Shown here one piece after another: positions 42,248 to 49,937 of a stretch of DNA of 57,159 nucleotides (position 1 is its first letter; each line of letters begins with the position of its first letter). The notes beneath the pieces were generated by a model. That model was not told the origin of the DNA. It searched no databases and saw nothing but the letters and a program-made list of their open reading frames with translations. Location of the stretch: the NCBI GenBank assembly GCA_947169245.1, contig CAMVPA010000021.1, forward strand, positions 1 to 57,159, given 5' to 3'. The translations under genes and the position numbers were made by a program. Source of the stretch: an uncultured Prevotellaceae bacterium. Lineage in GTDB: Bacteria > Bacteroidota > Bacteroidia > Bacteroidales > Bacteroidaceae.

Positions 42248-44845
42248 ATGACTGAGGAAGAATTATATGATAAGGTGAAAAAGTCAGGACTGACGGCTGC
42301 TGAAGTAGAGGCTAACCGCACCCAATACGGTGCCAACGTGCTGACGCCTCCACGCCGCAAGTCGCTGTGGCGCCTTTATTTGGAGAAATACGAAGACCCC
42401 ATCATCCGCATCCTGTTAGTGGCCGCCCTCGTGTCGTTGGTGCTGGCTTTTGTCGAGCACGACTTCGTGGAGACCATCGGCATCATCCTGGCCGTCCTCT
42501 TTGCTACCACCGTAGGTTTTTATTTTGAACGCGACGCCGCCCGTAAGTTTGACGTGTTGACGGCACTCGATGAGGAGCAGCCCGTCAAGGTGCTTCGCGA
42601 CGGCATCATACAGCAGATAGCACGCCACGACGTGGTGGTGGGCGATGTCGTCATCGTCGAGACAGGCGACGAGATACCTGCCGACGGCACGCTCTTCGAA
42701 GCTATCGACCTCCAGGTGGACGAGTCGAGTCTGACGGGCGAGACGCTGACCAATAAAAGCCTCTCCCCCAGCCCCTCCCCAAGTAGGGAGGGGGGAGCCA
42801 ACGAGGGGGCCTACCCAAAGGATTTGTTGCTACGCTCGTCGATGGTGATGAACGGTGGTGGCCGTTTTGTGGTCACGGCAGTGGGCGACCATACGGAGAT
42901 AGGCAAGGTGGCGCGTCAGGCCACGGAGCTCACCGCCGTCAAGACGCCGCTGAACATCCAGCTCGACCGCCTCGCCAAGCTCATCAGCAAGGTGGGTTCG
43001 GCCGTCTCCATCCTGGCGTTCCTGGCCTTCCTCGTTCACGACATCCTGACGCAGCCGCTGTGGCATACCGACGACTATGTGGGCATGGCCGAGGTGGTGC
43101 TGCGCTACTTCATGATGGCTGTGACGCTGATTGTCATGGCCGTGCCCGAGGGTCTGCCCATGGCTGTCACACTGGCTCTGGCCCTCAACATGAGGCGTAT
43201 GCTGAAGTCGAACAACCTGGTGCGTAAGCTCTCGGCCTCGGAGACCATGGGGGCCGTCACCGTCATCTGTACCGACAAGACAGGCACGCTGACGCAGAAC
43301 CGCATGACGGTGGCAGACTTGATGATGAGTGATGGTTGCAAACACCTAACACCCAACACCCAACCCCCAACCCCCAACCCCCAACCCCTCTATCAAGCCA
43401 TTGCGCTGAACACGACGGCCACCCACGACGTGGGCAACCCCACGGAACAGGCGCTGCTGCGCTGGCTCATGGACCAGGGTGTCGACTACGAACAGCTGCG
43501 CCGTGAGAACCCCTTTACAGCGCGCGAGCCGTTCAGTACCGAACGCAAGTATATGACCACGACTGTCGGCGACACCTTATATATAAAAGGAGCACCCGAG
43601 ATGGTCTTCGCCCGGTGCGGACTGTCGGAAGAAGCGCTGAAACCCCTCGAAGAAAAACTGCAGGAGTGGCAACGGCGTGCCATGCGCACACTGGCCGTCG
43701 CCACCATCGAGCAGTCCTCCCGACTGTCGCTGCTCGCCATCGTCGCCATCAGCGACCCGCTGCGCGAGGATGTGCCGGTAGCCGTCGAGGAGTGTCGTGA
43801 GGCCGGTATCGAGGTCAAGATTGTGACGGGTGACACCGCCGAGACTGCTGCCGAGATAGGACGACAGTCAGGGATTTGTGATGCGAGGTGCGAGGTGCGA
43901 GGTACGAGGTACGAGATTACCGGAACGGAGTTTGCGGCACTCTCTGACGAGGAGGCGCTGGCCATCGTCCGCGACATCAAGGTGATGTCGCGTGCCCGTC
44001 CCACCGACAAGCAGCGGCTGGTGGAGCTGTTGCAGCGGCAGGGCGAGGTGGTGGCCGTCACCGGCGACGGCACTAACGACGCGCCGGCACTGAACTATGC
44101 CCACGTGGGACTGTCGTTGGGCTCGGGCACCAACGTTGCCAAGAACGCCAGCGACATCACCCTCATCGACGACTCCTTCCACAGCATCGTGCAGGCCGTC
44201 ATGTGGGGACGCTCACTCTACAAGAACATACAGCGGTTCATCTTCTTCCAGCTGGTGGTCAACGTGGCCGCCCTGCTATTGGTGCTCGCCGGCTCGGTCA
44301 TTGGCACCGAACTGCCGCTGACGGTGACACAGATACTGTGGGTGAACCTCATCATGGATACCTTTGCGGCGATGGCTCTCGCCTCGCTGCCTCCGTCGCG
44401 CGAGGTCATGCACTGTCCGCCACGCTCGCAGGACGACTTCATCATCACGCCCGGCATGATGCGGGGCGTCATCGGGCTCGGCACCCTCTTTGCCGCCGCC
44501 ATGTTCGTCTACCTCTACAGGATAGAGATGTCCGACGGTGGCATCGACATCCACGAGCTGACCGTCTTCTTCACCACCTTCGTCATGTTGCAGTGGTGGA
44601 ACCTCATGAACGCCCGTACGCTGGGCTCCCACCACTCGGCGTTCCGCTATATCTGGCGCTGCCGCGGACTGCTGCTGGTACTCCTGATGATTCTCATCGG
44701 CCAGTGGCTCATCGTCACCTTCGGTGGCAAGATGTTCCGCACCGTTCCCCTGTCGGCGCTGACGTGGCTGACCATCATCATCGGCACGTCGCCAGTGCTC
44801 TGGCTTGGCGAGGTCTACAGACTGGTGAAGCGCATTGCTAAATGA
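42248..44845 (+). CDS. Calcium-translocating P-type ATPase (PMCA-like)
   Basis: An 865-residue inner-membrane cation pump. Visible are the N-terminal cation-ATPase domain (LTAAEVEANRTQYGANVLTPP), actuator domain (VDESSLTGE), transmembrane PEGLPMAVTLALALNM, phosphorylation site Asp343 in TDKTGTLTQ, nucleotide domain KGAPEMV, the P-domain TGDGTNDAPALNYAHVGLSLG and the C-terminal helices LWVNLIMDTFAALA-like. PEGLP and the overall order fit Ca2+ pumps; substrate is inferred. Three low-complexity inserts lie in frame: a REP-like palindrome (residues about 172-184, SLSPSPSPSREGG), six C-rich heptamers (about 367-380, TPNTQPPTPNPQP) and five ACGAGGT-type heptamers (about 546-557, EVRGTRYE). All fall in cytosolic loops. 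The stop codon begins the heptamer array leading into ribF. Confidence 0.93.
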   Translation: MTEEELYDKVKKSGLTAAEVEANRTQYGANVLTPPRRKSLWRLYLEKYEDPIIRILLVAALVSLVLAFVEHDFVETIGIILAVLFATTVGFYFERDAARKFDVLTALDEEQPVKVLRDGIIQQIARHDVVVGDVVIVETGDEIPADGTLFEAIDLQVDESSLTGETLTNKSLSPSPSPSREGGANEGAYPKDLLLRSSMVMNGGGRFVVTAVGDHTEIGKVARQATELTAVKTPLNIQLDRLAKLISKVGSAVSILAFLAFLVHDILTQPLWHTDDYVGMAEVVLRYFMMAVTLIVMAVPEGLPMAVTLALALNMRRMLKSNNLVRKLSASETMGAVTVICTDKTGTLTQNRMTVADLMMSDGCKHLTPNTQPPTPNPQPLYQAIALNTTATHDVGNPTEQALLRWLMDQGVDYEQLRRENPFTAREPFSTERKYMTTTVGDTLYIKGAPEMVFARCGLSEEALKPLEEKLQEWQRRAMRTLAVATIEQSSRLSLLAIVAISDPLREDVPVAVEECREAGIEVKIVTGDTAETAAEIGRQSGICDARCEVRGTRYEITGTEFAALSDEEALAIVRDIKVMSRARPTDKQRLVELLQRQGEVVAVTGDGTNDAPALNYAHVGLSLGSGTNVAKNASDITLIDDSFHSIVQAVMWGRSLYKNIQRFIFFQLVVNVAALLLVLAGSVIGTELPLTVTQILWVNLIMDTFAAMALASLPPSREVMHCPPRSQDDFIITPGMMRGVIGLGTLFAAAMFVYLYRIEMSDGGIDIHELTVFFTTFVMLQWWNLMNARTLGSHHSAFRYIWRCRGLLLVLLMILIGQWLIVTFGGKMFRTVPLSALTWLTIIIGTSPVLWLGEVYRLVKRIAK
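42761..42797. repeat. REP-like palindrome in frame in the ATPase gene
   Basis: CTCTCCCCCAGCCCCTCCCC, AAGTA, GGGAGGGGGGAG: a C-rich arm pairs with a G-rich arm around a short loop. It encodes SLSPSPSPSREGG after VDESSLTGETLTNK, where related pumps have a shorter loop. Confidence 0.7.
43344..43385. repeat. In-frame C-rich heptamer array in the ATPase gene
   Basis: Six units: ACCTAAC, ACCCAAC, ACCCAAC, then CCCCAAC three times. At 42 bp it keeps the frame and encodes TPNTQPPTPNPQP between the phosphorylation site and the nucleotide domain. Confidence 0.85.
43883..43917. repeat. In-frame five-heptamer array in the ATPase gene
   Basis: GCGAGGT three times, ACGAGGT, ACGAGAT. It encodes CEVRGTRYE, the same peptide as in the GH2 gene on the other strand. 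Confidence 0.85.
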
Positions 44846-44916
44846 GGAATGAGAAATGAGGAGTGAGAAATGAGGAATGAGAAATGAGAAGTGAGAAATG
44901 AGGAATGAGAAGTGAG
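44840..44916. repeat. Eleven-heptamer array between the ATPase gene and ribF
   Basis: Eleven uninterrupted units of the type AAATGAG/GAATGAG/AAGTGAG (77 bp). The first unit holds the TGA stop of the ATPase gene (44843-44845) and the tenth holds the ATG of ribF (44905). Each ATGA-bearing unit offers a stop and a start, and the 7-base period puts these in all three frames. Confidence 0.9.
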
Positions 44917-45822
44917 AAAGCTGCTACCATAGGCATGTTCGACGGCGTCCACCGCGGTCATCAGTTCGTCATCCGCCAGCTCCAGGAGCAGGCGCGACGA
45001 CATGGGCTGCTGCCGCTCGTCATCACCTTCGACCGTTCGCCCCGTCAGGAGCAGGTGCTGACGCCACTCGACGAGAAACTGCGACTCATCCGCGAGGCGG
45101 GCGTCGACGACATCGAGGTGCTCCGCTTCACCCCCGAGCTGAAGGCTCTCAGCGCCCGCCAGTTCATGGAGCAGGAGCTCGGGCGGCGTCTGGGTGTCCG
45201 GCTGTTGCTGACAGGCTACGACAACCGCTTCGGGCACCGTCAGGCACCGTCGTCCACCGATGCAGCATCTCACGAAGAAGGATTCGACGACTATGTGCGC
45301 TACGGCCGCGAGTTGGGCATCGAGGTGTTGGGGCTGCCCGCCGAGGGTGACGTCAGCTCGTCGTACGTCCGTCAGCTGCTGACGACAGGCTGTGTGGCCG
45401 AGGCCGCCAACTGTCTGGGACACCTGTACACCGTCAGCGGTCACGTGGGCCACGGCCAGCATATAGGCACCGGCCTGGGCTATCCTACGGCCAATCTCGT
45501 TCCCGACGACAAGTGCCAACTGATACCCGCCACTGGCGTCTATGCCGTCACCGTCGGCACACCCGCCGGCCACCACCGTGGCATGATGAACATCGGCACG
45601 CGTCCCACCTTCGAGGGACAGTCGACGACGCTGGAGGTGCATATCCTGCAGCACCATGAGGACCTCTACGGCCAGCCGCTCAGCGTGACGTTCGTAGACC
45701 GTCTGCGCGAGGAGCGCTTTTTCGACAGCGTGGAGGCCCTGAAGGAGCAGCTGCGCCAGGACGCCATCAAGACAGAACAAATCATCACAGAATATGAAGA
45801 ACGCCATCATCTACCTCTTTGA
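44905..45822 (+). CDS. ribF: Bifunctional riboflavin kinase/FAD synthetase
   Basis: Converts riboflavin to FMN and FMN to FAD. It is 305 residues. The adenylyltransferase half has TIGMFDGVHRGHQFVIRQL, LRLIREAGVD and SSSYVRQLL; the kinase half has GTGLGYPTANL, MMNIGTRPTF and EVHILQHHEDLYG. The ATG at 44905 lies inside the heptamer array, and MRSE is encoded by repeat units; relatives often have a slightly longer N-terminus, so this start may have been created by the array. No FMN riboswitch is seen. The CPBP gene overlaps its 3' end by 29 bases. Confidence 0.93.
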   Translation: MRSEKAATIGMFDGVHRGHQFVIRQLQEQARRHGLLPLVITFDRSPRQEQVLTPLDEKLRLIREAGVDDIEVLRFTPELKALSARQFMEQELGRRLGVRLLLTGYDNRFGHRQAPSSTDAASHEEGFDDYVRYGRELGIEVLGLPAEGDVSSSYVRQLLTTGCVAEAANCLGHLYTVSGHVGHGQHIGTGLGYPTANLVPDDKCQLIPATGVYAVTVGTPAGHHRGMMNIGTRPTFEGQSTTLEVHILQHHEDLYGQPLSVTFVDRLREERFFDSVEALKEQLRQDAIKTEQIITEYEERHHLPL

Positions 45823-46561
45823 ATTCATTGCCATCCAGCTCATCGGTGGCTTTATAGTAAAGGCGCTGTGGGGGCTGCTGGGCGGCAGCGAGGAGTCGAC
45901 GACAGCCCTGCTCATCACGACAAGCAGTGTGGTCAGCGTCATCACCATCGTCGTCTTTCTGCTGACACATGCCGCCGAGGTGTCGCCCACCTGGCTGCGC
46001 AGCCGGCCCTGGGCCACGCTGTTCTGGTGTGTCCTTGCCGCCTTCGGGTGCATCATCCCCTCCGTCTGGCTGCAGGAGCTGATGCCCGAACTCCCCAACC
46101 TCGTGGAGCAGGAGTTCGACATGATACTCAAGGACCGCTGGGGCTACCTCTCCATAGGCCTGCTGGCGCCGCTGTCCGAGGAGCTGGTGATGCGCGGCGC
46201 CGTGCTGCGCTCGCTGCTACGTTCGCCACGACTGTCGCCCTGGGGCGCCATTGCCCTCTCGGCCCTTTTCTTTGCCATCATTCACTTCAACCCTGCACAG
46301 ATGCCCCATGCCTTCATCATCGGACTGCTGCTGGGCTGGATGTACTACCGCACGGACAGCATACTGCCGGGTGTGGCCTTCCACTGGGTGAACAACTCCA
46401 TCGCGTACGTACTTTATAATTTATATCCCAATCCGCAGATGAAGCTCATCGACCTCTTCGGCAGCCAGCGCACCGTTACAGCCGCCTTGCTGTTCTCGCT
46501 GTTCATCCTGCTGCCGGCCATTTTCCAGCTGCACCTGCGATTGAAGAAAGCTGACGAATAA
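45794..46561 (+). CDS. CPBP-family intramembrane metalloprotease
   Basis: A 255-residue integral membrane protein of the CAAX-protease/bacteriocin-processing (Abi) family. Motifs are PLSEELVMRGAVLRSLL (EExxxR), FFAIIHFNPAQ with metal-ligand His, and GVAFHWVNNSIAYVL. The N-terminal helix starts MKNAIIYLFEFIAIQLIGGF. In bacteria such proteins process peptides or protect against bacteriocins; no substrate is visible nearby. The start overlaps ribF by 29 bases, indicating co-transcription. Confidence 0.87.
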   Translation: MKNAIIYLFEFIAIQLIGGFIVKALWGLLGGSEESTTALLITTSSVVSVITIVVFLLTHAAEVSPTWLRSRPWATLFWCVLAAFGCIIPSVWLQELMPELPNLVEQEFDMILKDRWGYLSIGLLAPLSEELVMRGAVLRSLLRSPRLSPWGAIALSALFFAIIHFNPAQMPHAFIIGLLLGWMYYRTDSILPGVAFHWVNNSIAYVLYNLYPNPQMKLIDLFGSQRTVTAALLFSLFILLPAIFQLHLRLKKADE

Positions 46562-46578
46562 CAATAACAACAGACAAT

Positions 46579-48558
46579 ATGGAAGAGATGAAGACACAGT
46601 TGCCCGACAATGCGTTTCGGGAACTGAAAGAAGGAGAGAAGTACGAGCCGATGATGTCGCCCCAGGGCAACTACCCAGAGGTGAACGGCTGGTCAGTGAC
46701 GTGGGGAATCTTGATGGCAATGCTGTTCTCGGCAGCCGCCGCCTACCTCGGACTCAAGGTGGGTCAGGTGTTCGAGGCTGCCATCCCCATTGCCATCATC
46801 GCCGTGGGCGTCTCCACTGCCGCCAAGCGCTCGAAGGCGCTGGGCGAGAATGTGATTATCCAGTCGATAGGTGCCTGCTCGGGTGCCGTCGTGGCCGGCG
46901 CCATCTTCACCCTGCCTGCCATCTACATCCTGCAGGCTAAGTATCCGGAGATGTCGGCCTCGTTCCTGAAGATATTCATCGCCTCGCTGCTGGGCGGCAT
47001 CATCGGCATCCTGTTCCTGATACCTTTCCGCAAGTACTTTGTCAGCGACATGCACGGCAAGTACCCGTTCCCTGAGGCCACGGCGACGACGCAGGTGCTG
47101 GTTTCCGGCGCCAAGGGCGGCAACCAGGCCAAGCCCCTGTTGCTGGCAGGCATCGTGGGCGGTCTCTACGACTTCATCGTGGCCACGTTCGGCTGGTGGA
47201 ACGAGAACTTCACCTCGCGTGTGGTGGAGTGGGGACAGTCGCTGGCCGACCAGGCCAAGCTGGTGTTCAAGATCAATACCGGCGCTGCCGTCCTCGGTCT
47301 CGGCTATATCATCGGCTTCAAGTATGCGCTGATCATCACGCTGGGCTCCTTGAGCGTCTGGTGGGTGATTGTGCCGGGGCTCTCGCTGCTGTTCGGCAGC
47401 GATGTGCTGAACCAGTGGGATCCCTCCATCACGACGGCCGTCGGCGACATGTCGCCAGAGCAGATTTTCAAGGCTTACGGCAAGTCGATAGGCATCGGCG
47501 GCATCGCCATGGCCGGCATCATCGGCATCATCAAGTCGTGGGGCATCATCAAGGGCGCCGTGTCATTAGCAGCAAAGGAGATGAAAGGTGGCAGCGAGAC
47601 TGCCGTGGCCCAGCAGCGCACCGAGCGCGACCTGCCCTTCCGCTTCATTGCCATTGCCTCGGTAGTGACCATCGTGCTCACGTTCCTCTTCTTCTGGTTT
47701 GGCGTGATGGACGGCAACATGCTCCAGGCTCTGGTGGCCATCGTGCTGGTGGCGGTCATCGCCTTCCTCTTTACGACGGTGGCGGCCAATGCCATTGCCA
47801 TCGTGGGCTCTAACCCCGTCAGCGGCATGACGCTGATGACGCTCATCCTGGCCTCGGTCGTGATGGTGGGCGTTGGCCTGCAAGGCACCAGCGGCATGGT
47901 GGCTGCACTGATCATGGGCGGCGTCGTGTGTACGGCCCTCTCGATGGCTGGCGCCTTCATCACCGACCTGAAGATAGGCTACTGGCTGGGCACCACGCCC
48001 CGCAAGCAGGAGTCGTGGAAGTTCCTCGGCACGCTGGTGTCGGCGGCGACGGTGGGCGGCGTGATGATGCTGCTCAACGAGACCTACGGCTTTGCCAGCG
48101 GACAGCTGGCAGCGCCTCAGGCCAACGCGATGGCTGCGGTCATCGACCCCCTGATGAACGGTGTGGGTGCTCCTTGGGTGCTCTACGCCATCGGTGCGGC
48201 CATCGCCATCATTCTGACACTCTGCAAGGTGCCGGCACTGGCCTTCGCCCTGGGCATGTTCATCCCCTTGGAGCTGAACGTGCCGTTGGTGGTGGGCGGC
48301 GCCATCAACTGGTATGTCACCACCCGCACTAAGGACAAGGCCCTGAACGAGGCCCGTGGCGAGAAGGGCACGCTCCTTGCCTCCGGCTTCATTGCCGGCG
48401 GTGCGCTGATGGGCGTGGTGAGTGCCCTGCTGCGCTTCGGCGGCTTCAACCCCGTCAGTGAGTCGTGGCTGGCCAATCCTCTCTCCGAAGTGCTGTCGCT
48501 TCTCGCGTACATATTATTAATCATCTACTTCGTCCGGGCTACGAAGCAGACCGAGTAA
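46579..48558 (+). CDS. OPT-family oligopeptide transporter
   Basis: A 659-residue inner-membrane transporter with about 14-16 helices. The family start is clear (YPEVNGWSVTWGILMAMLFSAAAAYLGLKVGQVFEA, then PIAIIAVGVSTAAKR), as is the mid region SDMHGKYPFPEATATTQVLVSG. OPT proteins import peptides or metal-peptide chelates with protons. It starts 17 bases after the protease gene and probably belongs to the ATPase-ribF-CPBP transcript. With the S46 peptidase elsewhere in the window it fits a peptide-using lifestyle (inference). A hairpin follows 15 bases after the stop. Confidence 0.92.
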   Translation: MEEMKTQLPDNAFRELKEGEKYEPMMSPQGNYPEVNGWSVTWGILMAMLFSAAAAYLGLKVGQVFEAAIPIAIIAVGVSTAAKRSKALGENVIIQSIGACSGAVVAGAIFTLPAIYILQAKYPEMSASFLKIFIASLLGGIIGILFLIPFRKYFVSDMHGKYPFPEATATTQVLVSGAKGGNQAKPLLLAGIVGGLYDFIVATFGWWNENFTSRVVEWGQSLADQAKLVFKINTGAAVLGLGYIIGFKYALIITLGSLSVWWVIVPGLSLLFGSDVLNQWDPSITTAVGDMSPEQIFKAYGKSIGIGGIAMAGIIGIIKSWGIIKGAVSLAAKEMKGGSETAVAQQRTERDLPFRFIAIASVVTIVLTFLFFWFGVMDGNMLQALVAIVLVAVIAFLFTTVAANAIAIVGSNPVSGMTLMTLILASVVMVGVGLQGTSGMVAALIMGGVVCTALSMAGAFITDLKIGYWLGTTPRKQESWKFLGTLVSAATVGGVMMLLNETYGFASGQLAAPQANAMAAVIDPLMNGVGAPWVLYAIGAAIAIILTLCKVPALAFALGMFIPLELNVPLVVGGAINWYVTTRTKDKALNEARGEKGTLLASGFIAGGALMGVVSALLRFGGFNPVSESWLANPLSEVLSLLAYILLIIYFVRATKQTE

Positions 48559-48573
48559 AGTCCTAAACACGAA

Positions 48574-48608
48574 GGAGGACAGGCTGCTCGACTCGCAACC
48601 TGTCCTCC
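48574..48608 (+). terminator. Hairpin after the OPT gene
   Basis: A perfect 10-bp stem (GGAGGACAGG/CCTGTCCTCC) with a 15-base loop. The T-run is poor (ACTCTTAG), so it may be an mRNA-end hairpin rather than a strong intrinsic terminator. Confidence 0.65.
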
Positions 48609-48610
48609 AC

Positions 48611-48660
48611 TCTTAGATAATCCAAGGTTTTCTTAGGTCTTCCTATGATCTCCTTGGTTC
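48611..48660. repeat. Degenerate decamer array, 5 units
   Basis: TCTTAGATAA, TCCAAGGTTT, TCTTAGGTCT, TCCTATGATC, TCCTTGGTTC in 10-base register. It opens a 917-base gap (48559-49475) in which I see no convincing gene. Confidence 0.6.
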
Positions 48661-48792
48661 CTTGACGATAGGCGTGCTGTTACCAGCCGCTGCCCACCTG
48701 GTTCTCTGATTTGCTACCACATCGCTGACCGGCTCATAGTATTCCACCCGCACGTCCCGCACCTCCCACACCTAAATTTTCGGGGTTTGGGG

Positions 48793-48928
48793 GTACGGAG
48801 GCGCGGAGGTACGGAGGTTCGGGGGCACGGAGGCACGGAGGTTCGGGGGCACGGGGGAACGGAGGCACGGAGGCACGGAGGTTCGGGGGCACGGGGGAAC
48901 GGAGGCACGGAGGTTCGGGGGTACGAGA
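48793..48928. repeat. Seventeen-unit octamer array
   Basis: Exactly 17 units of 8 bases (GCACGGAG, GTTCGGGG, GAACGGAG and variants; 136 bp). Units 6-10 and 11-15 are identical, a 40-bp higher-order repeat at 48833-48872 and 48873-48912. It yields Pro/Arg-rich antisense frames that I do not regard as genes. Confidence 0.92.
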
Positions 48929-48979
48929 ATAGACGGAGGCGATGTCACCATTAAAAGTTGTCCCAGGCCGTGGGACGTT

Positions 48980-49039
48980 TCTGCGGCGGCCTCCCAGCGT
49001 TCTGCGGCGGCCTCCCAGATTTCTGCGGGGCCGCCGCAG
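48980..49039. repeat. 21-bp tandem repeat with palindromic end
   Basis: Two copies of TCTGCGGCGGCCTCCCAG plus three bases (48980-49000, 49001-49021), then CTGCGGGGCCGCCGCAG. A hairpin of GTCCCA/TGGGAC lies just before it. Confidence 0.7.
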
Positions 49040-49113
49040 CATGGAATTCTTTCGAGATTCAACCCAAACTCGCCCTTCCTCCATCCGAGTCATGTCAGCG
49101 CTTTAACTATTCT

Positions 49114-49159
49114 CGCACCTCGTACCCCGAAAAGAACGCACCTCGTACCCCGAGAATTT
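49114..49159. repeat. 23-bp direct repeat with CACCTCG/TACCCCG heptamers
   Basis: CGCACCTCGTACCCCGA occurs at 49114 and 49137. It is built from the same heptamer class as the arrays inside the GH2 and ATPase genes. Confidence 0.75.
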
Positions 49160-49330
49160 AGGTGTGGGAGGTGAGGGAGGTGCGGGTGGTTTTGCGTATC
49201 CGTCAGTGGAAGGTGTGGGGGGTGAGGGACGTGCGGGTAGTTTTCCGCTTTCGCGCAGAGTCGCAGAGAGCACAGATAAATAGTATAGCGCTCACGCAGC
49301 CCGAGTCTGAGGTAGAGAACACAAACTCAA

Positions 49331-49365
49331 GAGACCACCACCGGAATTCGGTAGTGGTCTCTTTT
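49331..49365 (+). terminator. Strong hairpin with T-run
   Basis: A 13-bp stem with one mismatch (GAGACCAC.../...GTGGTCTC), loop GAATT, then TTTT. No plus-strand gene precedes it that I trust; it may end an unannotated RNA or work on the minus strand after the sigma operon. Confidence 0.7.
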
Positions 49366-49475
49366 CCTGAACTTAGTATGTTATGAAAAATTTGAGAGAA
49401 CGAAAGCTTCACAGCTTCCTTGGTTGTTGTGTTTTAATGAATGATTTTTTAGAGAAAGCATAGAAATAACTCGTG

Positions 49476-49937
49476 TCAATACTTCTGTAGTGTCGGCGCC
49501 ATCACCTGTACCGTGTCTACCAGATTCTCGGCCTGTACGGGCTCGCCCATGTTGAGGGAGTCGGCCTTCAGGGCTTCCATGGCGGCCTTCGGGTCTTCAT
49601 AGCCCCACTCCCAGGGTGCCTGAGCGGCGTTGCCGAGTGTGAGGATGATGGCGACGACGGCTGCTGCCTTGAACAGCGGCATCAGCCGCTGGGTCAGCGA
49701 GATGGTGCGTGCCTTGACGGTCTTCTGTTCCTCGGTCATGGCGAGGATGCGCTTGTCGAAGTCTTCGCCCAGCGGCTCCTGCTTTACGGCAGCAGCGTCG
49801 AACAGTGCCTTATACTTCAGCAGCCATACAGGCACCTCTTCCTGAGAGAAGAACGAACGCAGGATATTCTCCTCCTGCAGTGTGGTCTCACACTGCCAAT
49901 AGCGTTCCAGTAACTGTTCAATGTACTTATAGTCCAT
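49476..49937 (-). CDS. Putative anti-sigma factor (single membrane helix)
   Basis: A 153-residue protein from ATG 49937 (an ATG at 49952 adds five residues). The start MDYKYIEQLLERYWQCETTLQEEN is the cytosolic part typical of proteins encoded beside Bacteroidales ECF sigma genes. One membrane helix lies around KAAAVVAIILTLGNAA, followed by a 50-residue outer part. No zinc-binding HxxxCxxC motif. It overlaps the 3' end of the sigma gene by 11 bases, so the two are coupled. Anti-sigma function is inferred from position and topology. Confidence 0.65.
   Translation of the reverse strand: MDYKYIEQLLERYWQCETTLQEENILRSFFSQEEVPVWLLKYKALFDAAAVKQEPLGEDFDKRILAMTEEQKTVKARTISLTQRLMPLFKAAAVVAIILTLGNAAQAPWEWGYEDPKAAMEALKADSLNMGEPVQAENLVDTVQVMAPTLQKY

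Larger units (their letters stand above)
48746..49173. repeat. 27-bp inverted repeat flanking the array cluster
   Basis: Left arm 48760-48786 (CACCTCCCACACCTAAAT...) and right arm 49147-49173 are complementary with one mismatch. Outside the left arm and beyond the right arm lie nonamers of the GGTGTGGGA/GGTGAGGGA/CGTGCGGGT type (48746-48772, 49161-49187, 49212-49238). No transposase is present; it could be a MITE-like or invertible segment. Confidence 0.65.

Noticed and set aside
44846..44904. FMN riboswitch before ribF
   Set aside because: The gap is entirely a heptamer array; no RFN-element sequence is present.
48793..48928. CRISPR array
   Set aside because: Units are 8 bases with no unique spacers and there are no cas genes.
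48734..49093. Minus-strand Pro/Arg-rich open frames
   Set aside because: They are translations of the octamer array, which is stop-free in several frames; no start signal or conserved segment.
48746..49187. Complete insertion sequence
   Set aside because: There is a 27-bp inverted repeat but no transposase gene or clear target duplication, so only a MITE-like reading is possible.
49162..49412. Short open frames on both strands near the hairpin at 49331
   Set aside because: Composed of nonamer repeats and a terminator hairpin; neither has a plausible protein sequence.
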